This document shows, piece after piece, positions 7,983 to 15,771 of a stretch of DNA of 64,000 nt. Each line of letters starts with the position of its first letter. The stretch's first letter is position 1. This stretch comes from Actinokineospora terrae (GTDB lineage Bacteria; Actinomycetota; Actinomycetes; Mycobacteriales; Pseudonocardiaceae), in assembly GCF_900111175.1 (NCBI RefSeq), contig NZ_FOGI01000004.1, positions 434,001 to 498,000 on the forward strand. The letters are read 5' to 3'. The notes under the pieces were generated by a model. That model saw only the letters and a program-made list of their open reading frames with translations, ran no database searches and had not been told where the DNA came from. The position numbers and the translations under genes are program-made.

Positions 7983-8355
7983 GGTTTGCGCTCCAGTGCA
8001 GGGTGGGGGACGCGGACCGGGTGGACAGCCCCGACCGCGTTCGGTGCCTACCAAAATTGGACTAGACCAAACCCGATGTCAAGAGCGCTGCGGCAGGTGG
8101 TCGAACCATTTCGGCACATCCGGTGGAAATGCCCATCAAGCGGGCATTTCTCCTGGTCAGCCACTGGGAATTCACAGTCTCAAGTAGACGTCGAAACGGG
8201 CGGTCACGGCCACGCCATTGCCATTCCTGTGTGGAGCGACGGGTCGGGTTGTCCGATTCAGGCCTCGGTTGCGTGAACGACCCGGCCGCCGCGTTGTCGC
8301 ACCCGCGCTGATCTGCGAGGATCCGGCTGACCTGTAGTCCGAATGGAGGACAGCG
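7983..8355. other. 373-base divergent intergenic region between chitinase and VOC gene
   Basis: Besides the DasR-like site, it contains a perfect 9-bp inverted repeat GAAATGCCC/GGGCATTTC with a 7-base spacer at 8126-8150. No coding sequence is convincing. The downstream VOC gene has a GGAGGAC ribosome binding site at 8345. Confidence 0.6.
8057..8070 (-). promoter_or_regulatory. DasR-like operator in the chitinase promoter
   Basis: Read on the minus strand the site is TTGGTCTAGTCCAA, one base away from the dre core TGGTCTAGACCA and resembling operators known in streptomycete chitinase promoters. It lies 75 bases before the chitinase start codon, where the promoter should be. Confidence 0.72.
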
Positions 8356-8769
8356 ATGAGTTCTCGGCTCAACCCGTACCTGAACTTCCCCGGCACCGCC
8401 CGCGAGGCGCTCGAGTTCTACCAGGGTGTGCTCGGTGGCGAGCTGAAGGTGAACACCTTCGGCGATTTCGGCGCCCCCGACCCGGCCCTGGCCACCAAGA
8501 TCATGCACGGCCAGTTGGAGACCGACCAGGGCTACACCCTGATGGCCGCCGACTTCCCGCCCGGCCTGGAGAACAACCCGGGCAACAACATCACCCTGAG
8601 CCTCAGCGGCGACGACGCGGACCTGCTGCGCGGCTACTGGGCCAAGCTCACCGAGGGCGGCTCCGTCGACACACCCCTGGAGAAGCAGATGTGGGGCGAC
8701 GAGTTCGGTTCCTTCACCGACCGCTTCGGCATCAGCTGGCTGATCAACATCACCCAGCAGCAGGCCTGA
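8356..8769 (+). CDS. PhnB-like VOC family protein
   Basis: The 137-residue product is of the PhnB/3-demethylubiquinone-methyltransferase-like branch of the VOC superfamily. It starts with the diagnostic NPYLNFPGTAREALEFYQGVLGG block and contains QMWGDEFGSFTDRFGISWLIN near the C-terminus, a near-universal PhnB pattern. The ATG is preceded by GGAGGAC with good spacing. Despite the PhnB name there is no phosphonate gene nearby, and members of this branch are generally of unknown function. It is a single-gene transcript facing away from the chitinase. Confidence 0.82.
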   Translation: MSSRLNPYLNFPGTAREALEFYQGVLGGELKVNTFGDFGAPDPALATKIMHGQLETDQGYTLMAADFPPGLENNPGNNITLSLSGDDADLLRGYWAKLTEGGSVDTPLEKQMWGDEFGSFTDRFGISWLINITQQQA

Positions 8770-8986
8770 CCCCCGACCCCCAAGCCCTCCACCCCACCGT
8801 GGCGGGCATGGGGCCCGGCCCCAACGCGACACGAGCGGACCCGAGGTCAGCATCCGAACCTAGCCACAACGCGATGGGGGTCCGGGGGCACGCCCCCGGC
8901 TGGGGTGTGGGGCTCGGCCCACATAAAGGGACGATGATCTCGCGTGGGGAAGGCGTGCCCGCCGAACATGCGCCCCCGAGGTCGAG

Positions 8987-9060
8987 TGGGGCGGGTGGGG
9001 CTCGAACCCACGGCCAAGGGATTATGAGTCCCCTGCTCTGACCAACTGAGCTACCGCCCC
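8987..9060 (-). tRNA. tRNA with CAU anticodon (Met elongator or Ile2)
   Basis: A full cloverleaf can be drawn: acceptor GGGGCGG/CCGCCCC (7 bp, perfect), D stem GCTC/GAGC, anticodon stem closing CTCATAA with anticodon CAT, T arm GTGGG-TTCGAGC-CCCAC, discriminator A. CCA is not encoded. The G1-C72 pair excludes the initiator type. Whether it is elongator tRNA-Met or a lysidine-modified tRNA-Ile(CAU) cannot be decided from the sequence alone. Confidence 0.9.
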
Positions 9061-9206
9061 CAGCGCGTTGGATCTTACCCACCGTGTCCGTGCAGCGGAC
9101 ACTCCAGGGATTCTCTTGATCAACTTTGGTCGGGAAGCCGCCAAGGGGATCGCGGGGAGAGGGCGAATGTGCGCAGTTCCCGCACACTTGCCCCAGACAG
9201 CAAAGA

Positions 9207-9231
9207 AGCCCCGGGCGCGTGGCCTGGGGCT
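9207..9231 (-). terminator. Terminator after tRNA-Asn
   Basis: A 10-bp stem with one G-T pair (AGCCCCGGGC with GCCTGGGGCT, loop GCGTG) lies 4 bases beyond the 3' end of tRNA-Asn on the minus strand, followed there by TCTTTG. Confidence 0.65.
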
Positions 9232-9234
9232 TTG

Positions 9235-9307
9235 CTCCTCCAGCTGGACTCGAACCAGCAACCCTTCGATTAACAGTCGAATGCTCTGCCAATTGAGCTA
9301 TGGAGGA
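9235..9307 (-). tRNA. tRNA-Asn (GUU)
   Basis: The cloverleaf has acceptor TCCTCCA/TGGAGGA, D stem GCTC/GAGC, an anticodon loop CTGTTAA with anticodon GTT, T arm GCTGG-TTCGAGT-CCAGC and discriminator G. CCA is not encoded. It is upstream of and parallel to the CAU tRNA gene, separated by a terminator hairpin. Confidence 0.93.
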
Positions 9308-9452
9308 TCGCCGTCGGACCGGGGTCCAACGAGGGGTAACTCTAGCGCATCTCCGCCACCGGTTTCAGCGGGGGTACCCCGGTGGCGGCGCGGCGCGGGT
9401 GGGCGCGGTGGGGCAGGATGGGCGGACGACGACATCCTCGGGAGGCGTGGTG

Positions 9453-9617
9453 GTGAGGTTCCTCGTTGGCGCCGCGGTTGGGTACGTGTTGGGCGCCAAG
9501 GCGGGGCGTGGTCGGTACGAGCAGATCGTGCGCGCGTACCGGCGGATCGCGGACCACCCGGCGGTGCAGGGCGCGGCGGGGATCGCGCGGGCGAAGCTGG
9601 AGGATCTCCGGCGCTAG
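9453..9617 (+). CDS. Small conserved membrane-associated protein (YtxH-like)
   Basis: The likely product has 54 residues and begins MVRFLVGAAVGYVLGAKAGRGRYEQ. One short hydrophobic stretch with a G-x-x-x-G pattern is followed by a basic amphipathic helix. This resembles small YtxH-like actinobacterial proteins, whose function is unknown. Three consecutive GTG codons (9447, 9450, 9453) can serve as start; the last gives the best spacing to GGAGG at 9441-9445. It stands alone between the tRNA genes and a convergent methyltransferase gene. Confidence 0.65.
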   Translation: MRFLVGAAVGYVLGAKAGRGRYEQIVRAYRRIADHPAVQGAAGIARAKLEDLRR

Positions 9618-9650
9618 GACCACCCGGTCCAGCGACACCCGCGCGAGTGA

Positions 9651-10415
9651 CTACCTGACCCTGGCGACGAAGAAGACGCGGCGGAACGGGAACCAGGTCG
9701 TGCCGTCGGCCCGCCGCGGGTACGCCTCGGCCAGGCGCGGGGCCAGTTCGGCGCGGAACTCCTGCCACTGCTCGTCCGACAGCGCCGCGCGGATCGGGCG
9801 CAGCGCGGTGCCGCTGATCCACTCCAGCACCGCGTTCTCGCCGTCGAGCCGCTGCAAGTAGGTCGTCTCCCAGGCGTCCACCTCGCACCCCGCGGCGGTG
9901 AGCAGTTCGGCGTACCCGTCAGGGTTGAGGGTGGCGTCCTCCTCGCGCAGGCGCACGGGTTCGAGGCGTTCGACCCACGTGGGTTCGGCGACCAGCCCGC
10001 GGATCAGCTCGTGCGACGGCGCGGCGAAGTTGCCCGGCACCTGCACCCCCAGCCACGCCCCCGGCGTCAGCGCGGAAGCCCACTTGGCCAACAGGTCCGG
10101 GTGGTCGGGCACCCACTGGAGCGCGGCGTTGCTGATGACGACGTCGGTCGCCTCGTCCGGGCTCCAGTCCCGCAGGTCGGCCTGGCTCGCCGACACACCG
10201 CGGGTTCGGGCGGCGGCGACCATCTCGGCGGAGGTGTCGATGGCGGTCAGCCGGGCGTTGGGCCAGCGCTGCGCCATGGTGACGGTCAGGTTGCCCGGGC
10301 CGCAGCCGAGGTCGACGACCGCGCGCGGGCTCTCGGCGCGCACCCTGCCCAGTAGGTCGAAGAAGGGGCGGGCCCGGTGGTCGCTGAAACTGAGGTACTT
10401 CGCGGGGTCCCACAT
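9651..10415 (-). CDS. tam: Trans-aconitate 2-methyltransferase-like SAM methyltransferase
   Basis: The 254-residue class I methyltransferase matches Tam throughout: the N-terminal MWDPAKYLSFSDHRARPF, SAM motif I VVDLGCGPGNLT, NAALQWVPDH and the C-terminal FPFRRVFFVARV. Tam methylates trans-aconitate that arises spontaneously from the TCA intermediate cis-aconitate, relieving aconitase inhibition. The ATG at 10415 has a GGGAGG site. A 22-bp near-perfect palindrome lies 15 bases upstream and is the obvious operator. The neighbour upstream is the dnaG-linked gene. Confidence 0.85.
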   Translation of the reverse strand: MWDPAKYLSFSDHRARPFFDLLGRVRAESPRAVVDLGCGPGNLTVTMAQRWPNARLTAIDTSAEMVAAARTRGVSASQADLRDWSPDEATDVVISNAALQWVPDHPDLLAKWASALTPGAWLGVQVPGNFAAPSHELIRGLVAEPTWVERLEPVRLREEDATLNPDGYAELLTAAGCEVDAWETTYLQRLDGENAVLEWISGTALRPIRAALSDEQWQEFRAELAPRLAEAYPRRADGTTWFPFRRVFFVARVR

Positions 10416-10429
10416 GACGCCTCCCAAAT

Positions 10430-10451
10430 AAACCGTACGTACGTACTGTTT
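10430..10451 (-). promoter_or_regulatory. 22-bp palindromic operator before tam
   Basis: The half-sites AAACCGTACGT and ACGTACTGTTT pair at 10 of 11 positions around the centre at 10440/10441. Size and symmetry are typical of TetR-family operators. It lies 15-36 bases before the tam ATG, so a bound repressor would cover the promoter or transcript start. No regulator gene is adjacent. Confidence 0.6.
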
Positions 10452-10469
10452 ACCAGAGTAGCGCGTCGA

Positions 10470-10997
10470 TCAGTCGTCCGCGAGCCCTTCACCCATCCGC
10501 TGGGCGACCTCTTCGGCGATCTCGCGCACGAGCGCCAGATCGGTACCCGGGTCCGGGCGGACCTGCAGCACGGTCCCGTCGCGGCCGGGGACCTTGCGCT
10601 GGACGAACCACGCTCCCCCGCCGGGCAGGTCACGGCGGTGCCGGGATCGGATCGAGCCGGTGACCCGGCGCTGCACGGCCTGCGGCAGCTTCCCTGGCCG
10701 CTCCACCACGAACCGCCGGGGTGCCCGGTCGGCGAGCACGATGGCCTCACCCGCGGGCTCGACCTCGTCGGCCTCGGTGATCACGAAGACGCCGCTGGCC
10801 CAGCTCGCCTTGGACACCAGGTGCCAGCCGATCCGGCGCGGGCCGTCCTCGGTGGGCACCCACAGCCCCAGTGAGGTCGCCACCAGGTGCCCGCCGTCGC
10901 GCACCGGCGCCCACGCGGCCACGGCCTCCTCGCGGTCGAGGGTGCCGGTGAAGTCCCGGGGGACGCCGCCGAGGAGCCTGCCCAGCAGTCCGCTCAC
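10470..10997 (-). CDS. Conserved actinobacterial protein linked to dnaG
   Basis: The 175-residue product is not recognised as a named family. It lacks signal peptide and membrane segments and looks like a soluble beta-rich domain (residues 1-110, with repeated hydrophobic/charged strands such as HLVATSLGLWVP) followed by a basic region and an acidic helical end (VREIAEEVAQRMGEGL). The GTG start is 4 bases after the dnaG stop, so it is cotranscribed with primase. Genes of this type following dnaG recur in actinomycetes, which hints at a housekeeping role, but no function is claimed. Confidence 0.65.
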   Translation of the reverse strand: MSGLLGRLLGGVPRDFTGTLDREEAVAAWAPVRDGGHLVATSLGLWVPTEDGPRRIGWHLVSKASWASGVFVITEADEVEPAGEAIVLADRAPRRFVVERPGKLPQAVQRRVTGSIRSRHRRDLPGGGAWFVQRKVPGRDGTVLQVRPDPGTDLALVREIAEEVAQRMGEGLADD

Positions 10998-11001
10998 CGG
11001 C

Positions 11002-12900
11002 TCATCCCAGGCCGCCCTGCGCCTGCGCGCCCAATGCCTTGTGCCACTCCTCCATTGCTACCAGATCCCCCCACAGCTCCCGGAACTCCTCGGCGTGTTC
11101 GAGCGGGGACAGCCGCTGCAACCGGGACTTGATCTCGGCGATCTGGCGGCCGACCTGCTCTTTCTGCAACGCGTTGAGGTAGGCCGACGCGTGCCGCTCC
11201 ACGGAGGCGTTCTTCCTCGGCAGCGGCATGGGCTCCACGCCGAGCTCGCTGACCAGCCTGCGCACGGTCGGCGCGCAGTTCTTGCCGACCACTTCCAATA
11301 ACTCGGCCCCGGTGAGGCCGCTGGCCGTGCCGCCCGCCTCGAGGACCGCGGTGTGCACGGCGATGTAGGCGGGGTGGGTGAACGCGCTGAGCGGCATCGA
11401 GTCGTACACCGGGCCCGCCAGCGCGGGCTCCTGGAGGGCGACCTTGAGCACCTCGCGCTGGGCGAGCAGCTCGGGATCGGCCGGGTTGGGCCGCGGCGGG
11501 CCCTCGGCCTCGACCGGGAGCGCGCCCTGGTTCGGGTTGACCGCGCGGGCGCGGCGGGCGGGGGCGATCCCGGCGGTCTCGCGGACCCGGCGCACCACGG
11601 TCTGCGGGTCGTCCCAGCCGACCCAGCCGGAGAGCTGGCGGGCGTAGTCGTCGCGCAGCGAGTGGTCCTTGATCCTGGCCACCAGCGGCACGGTGCGGCG
11701 CAGCGCCTCGACCCGGCCCTCGGCGGTGTCGAGGTCGAACTCGGCGAGCTCGGCGTGGATGGCGAAGGTGAACAGCGGCCTGCGCCTGGCCACCAGGTCC
11801 TTGACCGCGACGTCACCCTTGGCCTGGCGCAGGTCGCAGGGGTCCATGCCGTCGGGGGCGACGGCGATGAAGGTCTGCGCGGTGAACTCCTGGTCGCCGT
11901 CGTCGAAGGCCTTGCGGGCCGCCTTCTGCCCCGCCTCGTCGCCGTCGAAGGTGAAGATCACCTCACCGCGGAAGGACGCGTCGTCCATCAGCAGCCTGCG
12001 CAGGACCTTGATGTGCTCGATGCCGAACGCCGTGCCGCACGAGGCGACCGCGGTCGGCACCCCGGCGGCGTGCATGGCCATCACGTCGGTGTAGCCCTCG
12101 ACCACGACGACCTGGTGCCGCTTGGCGATCTCCCGCTTGGCGGTGTCGAGGCCGAAGAGCACCTGGGTCTTCTTGTAGATCGGGGTTTCCCTGGTGTTGA
12201 GGTACTTCGCCTGGATCTGGTCGTCGTCGAAGATCCGGCGGGCGCCGAAGCCGACCACGTCGCCGCCGATGTCCTTGATCGGCCACAGCAGCCTGCGGTG
12301 GAACTGGTCGATCGGGCCCTGCCTGCCCTCCTTGACCAGGCCGCCCTTGATCAGCTCGGCCACCTCGAAGCCGCGGCCGAGCAGGTACTTGGTCAGCCGG
12401 TCCCACCCGGCGGGGGCGAACCCGCAGCCGAAGGTGGTCGCCGACGCCTCGTCGAACCCGCGCTCGGTGAGGAACTCGCGCGCCTTGAGCGCCTCGGGGG
12501 TGCGCAGTTGCTCGGCGTAGAACTCCTGCGCGGCCTTGTGCGCGTCGACGAGCCGGGAGCGGGTGCCCCGGTCGCGCTGGACGCTGGTGCCGCCGCCCTC
12601 GTAGGTCAGCTGCAGGCCCACCCGCTCGGCGAGCCGCTCGACGGACTCGACGAAGGTCAGGTGGTCGATCTTCATCACGAAGGCGATCACGTCGCCGCCC
12701 TCGCCGCAGCCGAAGCAGTGGAAGGTGCCGTGCGTCGAGCGGACGTTGAACGAGGGGGTCTTCTCGTCGTGGAACGGGCACAGGCCCTTCAGCGCGCCGC
12801 CACCGGCGCGGCGGAGCTGGACGTACTCGCCCACCACTTCGTCGATCTGGCTGCGCTCGCGGACCTGCGCGATGTCACTCTCCCGGATGCGTCCAGCCAC
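11002..12900 (-). CDS. dnaG: DNA primase
   Basis: The 632-residue protein synthesises RNA primers at the replication fork. It shows the CHC2 zinc-binding domain (C41, H44, C62, C65), then the primase core with a Toprim subdomain (VVVEGYTDVMAMHAAG and, further on, FTFDGDEAGQKAA), and a C-terminal helicase-interaction region with a DnaB-binding helical bundle. Length is typical for actinobacteria. The GTG at 12900 precedes MAGRIRESDI, the usual family start. It is transcribed with the following conserved gene. In mycobacteria dgt lies directly upstream; here sigma factor, decarboxylase-like and serpin genes are interposed. Confidence 0.97.
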   Translation of the reverse strand: MAGRIRESDIAQVRERSQIDEVVGEYVQLRRAGGGALKGLCPFHDEKTPSFNVRSTHGTFHCFGCGEGGDVIAFVMKIDHLTFVESVERLAERVGLQLTYEGGGTSVQRDRGTRSRLVDAHKAAQEFYAEQLRTPEALKAREFLTERGFDEASATTFGCGFAPAGWDRLTKYLLGRGFEVAELIKGGLVKEGRQGPIDQFHRRLLWPIKDIGGDVVGFGARRIFDDDQIQAKYLNTRETPIYKKTQVLFGLDTAKREIAKRHQVVVVEGYTDVMAMHAAGVPTAVASCGTAFGIEHIKVLRRLLMDDASFRGEVIFTFDGDEAGQKAARKAFDDGDQEFTAQTFIAVAPDGMDPCDLRQAKGDVAVKDLVARRRPLFTFAIHAELAEFDLDTAEGRVEALRRTVPLVARIKDHSLRDDYARQLSGWVGWDDPQTVVRRVRETAGIAPARRARAVNPNQGALPVEAEGPPRPNPADPELLAQREVLKVALQEPALAGPVYDSMPLSAFTHPAYIAVHTAVLEAGGTASGLTGAELLEVVGKNCAPTVRRLVSELGVEPMPLPRKNASVERHASAYLNALQKEQVGRQIAEIKSRLQRLSPLEHAEEFRELWGDLVAMEEWHKALGAQAQGGLG

Positions 12901-12979
12901 GGTCGTCGAGTCTAGGCGCGCCCCACCCGTGCGTCGCAGGTCACCCTGGAGTGTGAGCCCACGTCATTACGATGACCGG

Positions 12980-13939
12980 GTGAACGTCAGCGACGACGCC
13001 CTGGCCCAGCGGTTCGCCACGCACCGAGACCACCTCATGGGCGTGGCGTACCGGCTGACCGGCACCCGCGCCGACGCCGAGGACGCGCTGCAGGACGCCT
13101 GGCTGCGACTGTCCGCTGTGGACGAGTCGGAGATCCGCGACCTGCGCGCCTGGCTGACCACCGTCGTCGGCAGGCTCTGCCTGGACCGGCTGCGCTCAGC
13201 CACCGCGCGGCGGGAGAGCTACGTCGGCCCCTGGCTGCCGGAGCCGGTTGTCACCCCGCTCGGGGCGCCGACCAGCGAGGACCCGCTTGAGGTCGCCGTC
13301 CGCGACGACGGCGTGCGGCTGGCCGCGCTGCTGGTGCTCGACCGGCTCAGCCCGGAGCAACGCGTCGCCCTGGTGCTGCACGACGCGTTCGACCTGCCCT
13401 TCGCCGACATCGCGGCCACCCTCGGCTGCACCGAGGCCACCGCCCGCCAGCACGCCACCCGGGCCCGCCGCGCGGTCGCCAAGGCCGACCCGCCGCCACG
13501 GGCCACCCTGGACGAACAACGCGCCATCATCGAGCGGTTCACCGCCGCGCTGGCCGCCGGTGACCTGTCCGAGGTGGTCAGCCTGCTGCACCCGACCGCG
13601 GTGCTGGTCGGCGACGGCGGCGGCAAGGCGCGCACGTCCCGGCAGCTCATCCTCGGCCCGGACAAGATCGGCCGGTTCTTCCTCGGCCTGCTCCGCCAGT
13701 ACGGCCCGCTGGTGCTCACCGGCGCCCCGGTCCTGGTCAACGGCGATCTCGGGATGCTGCTCCCCGACGTCGCCGCCTCCGACCTCACCCGCGGCCGGGC
13801 CCGCCGGGTGACCACGTTCTCCGTCCGCGACGGCCGCATCGCCGCCGTCTACGACATCGTCAACCCCGACAAGCTCATCGCCGTCCCGGACTTCCCCCAG
13901 CCACAGCCGCACGACCCGGCCGGACTCCCCCAGCGCTAG
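12980..13939 (+). CDS. sigJ: ECF41-type (SigJ-like) sigma factor
   Basis: The 319-residue protein joins sigma2 (about 10-75), sigma4 (about 110-165) and a C-terminal SnoaL-like domain (about 180-310). The three ECF41 hallmark motifs are visible: WLPEP in the linker (85-89), DGGGK (212-216) and NPDKL (295-299). In ECF41 the C-terminal domain acts in place of a separate anti-sigma factor. The group typically neighbours a COE gene (carboxymuconolactone decarboxylase, oxidoreductase or epimerase), and exactly such a gene lies convergent 39 bases away with a matching promoter. The GTG at 12980 is chosen because sigma2 begins directly after it. Confidence 0.92.
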   Translation: MNVSDDALAQRFATHRDHLMGVAYRLTGTRADAEDALQDAWLRLSAVDESEIRDLRAWLTTVVGRLCLDRLRSATARRESYVGPWLPEPVVTPLGAPTSEDPLEVAVRDDGVRLAALLVLDRLSPEQRVALVLHDAFDLPFADIAATLGCTEATARQHATRARRAVAKADPPPRATLDEQRAIIERFTAALAAGDLSEVVSLLHPTAVLVGDGGGKARTSRQLILGPDKIGRFFLGLLRQYGPLVLTGAPVLVNGDLGMLLPDVAASDLTRGRARRVTTFSVRDGRIAAVYDIVNPDKLIAVPDFPQPQPHDPAGLPQR

Positions 13940-13978
13940 CCACGAGGAGTTCCACGCCCAGCCGGGACGGTGCGGACC

Positions 13979-14545
13979 TCAGGCCTGGGGGACGCGGCAG
14001 GCGTCGCCGGAGGTGAACCCCTGGTCGGTGATGCCCAGGGCGTGGTTCATCCGCGCCCGCTGGTTCTCCAGCGCGACCTGGTAGGTCAGTTCCACCACTC
14101 CTTTCTCGCCGAAGGTCACGCGCAGTTCGTCGACCTGGGCGTCCGTCACCGTCATCGGGTTGGCCGTCATCGCGTCCGCGTAGGCGATGGCCAGCCGCTC
14201 TTGCGCGGTGTACGAGTCCGAGGTCGCGTATTCGTCGATGTGCTTGAGACGGTCGATGTCGAGCCCGTCGAGCCGCTGCAGCATGGTGCCGAAGTCGACG
14301 CACCACGAGCAGCCCACCTGCTGCGCCACGCGGAAGACCGCGAGCTCGCGGACGCCCGCGGGCAGCTCGTTCGACGCCCGTTGCACGCCGAGCTCGTGCT
14401 TGGCCGAGGCCAGCATGAGCTTGCGGTGGTGCGCCAGCACGGTGAACGGCTCGGGGACCGCGCCGAAGCGCCGCTTGGCGAACCAGTACAGGGCGCGCAG
14501 GGTCGGGCCTGCCGCACGGGCATCGACACCGGGGATCCGGGGCAT
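13979..14545 (-). CDS. Carboxymuconolactone decarboxylase/AhpD-like protein, partner of ECF41
   Basis: The 188-residue helical protein carries the AhpD-like redox motif CSWC followed by VDFGTM, within REL-AVFRVAQQVGCSWCVD. Family members act as alkylhydroperoxidases or on lactones; the CxxC pair favours a peroxidase-type role. It is the COE partner expected for ECF41 sigma factors. The ATG has a strong GGAGGAGG site. An ECF41-type promoter (TGTCACG, 16 bases, CGTC) lies 51-77 bases upstream at 14596-14622. The gene is separated from the serpin gene by 79 bases that hold this promoter. Confidence 0.85.
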   Translation of the reverse strand: MPRIPGVDARAAGPTLRALYWFAKRRFGAVPEPFTVLAHHRKLMLASAKHELGVQRASNELPAGVRELAVFRVAQQVGCSWCVDFGTMLQRLDGLDIDRLKHIDEYATSDSYTAQERLAIAYADAMTANPMTVTDAQVDELRVTFGEKGVVELTYQVALENQRARMNHALGITDQGFTSGDACRVPQA

Positions 14546-14595
14546 GACTGCCTCCTCCGTTCACCGCCCCCGGTCTGGGGGCGCTTCACGGGGAG

Positions 14596-14622
14596 GACGA
14601 GACACCCAGGCCCGGCGTGACA
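14596..14622 (-). promoter_or_regulatory. ECF41-type promoter of the AhpD-like gene
   Basis: On the minus strand TGTCACG (14622-14616) is followed after 16 bases by CGTC (14599-14596). As I recall, ECF41 promoters have a TGTCACA-like -35 element and a CGTC -10 element at about this spacing. Transcription would begin near 14589, about 44 bases before the ATG. Confidence 0.68.
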
Positions 14623-14624
14623 GC

Positions 14625-15701
14625 TCAGGACGGGTCGGTGACGCGCGCCACGAAGTACACCACCCCCGAGTCCTGGTGCCGGACCAGCAACAGGAACGGC
14701 CGGTCGACGGTGATGTCGACGCGCTCGGTCGGCAGCGCGGCCAGGGCCATCGCGACCGCGGTCGCCGCCGCGCCCTCCAGCCCCTGCTCGTCGACGCGCA
14801 GCACGGCCTCGTGCAGCACCGACTGGGCGTAGAGCGGGTCGGGGCTGATGCCGGACAGGTCGGCGCGGTCGGAGAACACCGTGGTGACACCGAGGTCGTT
14901 GAGCGCCTTGGTGAGGTCGGACTGGGTCGAGACGTCCAGCTTCGGCACCCGCAGCCCGACCTGGATCCAGTTCAGGTCGGCCAGCAGCGCGCCGAGCGAC
15001 TCCTCGGTGAGCGCGGCCTCCGCTGGGCCGAGATCGCCATCGGGGAGCAGGACCACGGCCTGGACCCCGCCCAGCGCGGGGAGGGCCACGGCCTGCCACC
15101 CGTCGCGCGCGGTGTGCATCAGCTGCTTGTCGAGGTACATCGTCGGCACCTCGACCGTCCCGCGCGCGCCGGTGAACGCGTTCGGGCTCTCGTCCGGGGT
15201 GAACTGGCTGTCCCACGAGGTCTTCAGGTACAGCGCGTTGACCACAATGGACACTGTGTCGGCGGTGATCGCCTCCGGCGGCAGCAGCTCGGGGATGAGG
15301 CCCCTGGTCGTCTCGGCGATGTCGGCGTTGATCTGGTCGCGGGCCTTGGTCGGCTCCGCCTGGAACGGGGCGTTGCGCACACCGCCGCTGCCGGTGAACA
15401 GCTCGGCGAAGCCCGGCTCGATGTCGATCACCGCGTCCGCCCACAGCGTGTTCGCCACCGCGAGGGCCGGTTCCGGCTGGCCGTCGCGCACCGCGGCCAG
15501 CGTGCCCGCGGCCCGCAGCGCCGCCTCCAATTCGTCGAGGTCGCCGAGCAGGGTGAGCAGCTCGGCCTGGGTCTCGCCCCGCGCGCCCCTGGTCAGCAGC
15601 GCTAACGCGCTGGCGGCCGAGTACGGCGACCAGCAGACCTGCTCGGTGGGGTCCGGGGCGATGGCCCGGTGCATGGCGAGGGTGAAGTCCAAGTGCGACA
15701 C
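14625..15701 (-). CDS. Serpin-family protease inhibitor, apparently cytoplasmic
   Basis: The 358-residue protein has the full serpin layout: the WSPYSAASALALL helix B block, VNALYLKTSWDSQF, and the hinge plus reactive-centre loop DEQGLEGAAATAVAMALAAL before a DRPFLLLVRHQDSG strand. The Ala-rich hinge (AAATA) predicts an inhibitory, loop-inserting serpin. P14 appears to be Leu rather than the usual Thr/Ser, and the likely P1 region is Ala/Leu, pointing to elastase- or subtilisin-like targets. There is no signal peptide. The GTG at 15701 has a GGGAGAA site; an in-frame GTG at 15758 is a weaker alternative. Serpins are patchy in bacteria. It sits between dgt and the ECF41 pair. Confidence 0.88.
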   Translation of the reverse strand: MSHLDFTLAMHRAIAPDPTEQVCWSPYSAASALALLTRGARGETQAELLTLLGDLDELEAALRAAGTLAAVRDGQPEPALAVANTLWADAVIDIEPGFAELFTGSGGVRNAPFQAEPTKARDQINADIAETTRGLIPELLPPEAITADTVSIVVNALYLKTSWDSQFTPDESPNAFTGARGTVEVPTMYLDKQLMHTARDGWQAVALPALGGVQAVVLLPDGDLGPAEAALTEESLGALLADLNWIQVGLRVPKLDVSTQSDLTKALNDLGVTTVFSDRADLSGISPDPLYAQSVLHEAVLRVDEQGLEGAAATAVAMALAALPTERVDITVDRPFLLLVRHQDSGVVYFVARVTDPS

Positions 15702-15771
15702 TGCGTTCTCCCGACTCGGTGCGTGCGTTGCTCCAGGTTCCGTGTCCTGTTCTCGCACCGAGTGTGCCGGC

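Noticed and set aside
5955..8276. Very long plus-strand open frame opposite the chitinase gene
   Set aside because: It is a low-complexity Gly/Arg/Asp-rich mirror of the chitinase codons, has no ribosome binding site, and runs through the chitinase promoter. The chitinase frame has clear domains.
11353..12915. Long plus-strand open frame opposite dnaG
   Set aside because: The translation is a Leu/Gly/Val-rich shadow of a GC-rich gene with no recognisable domain; dnaG has full family motifs.
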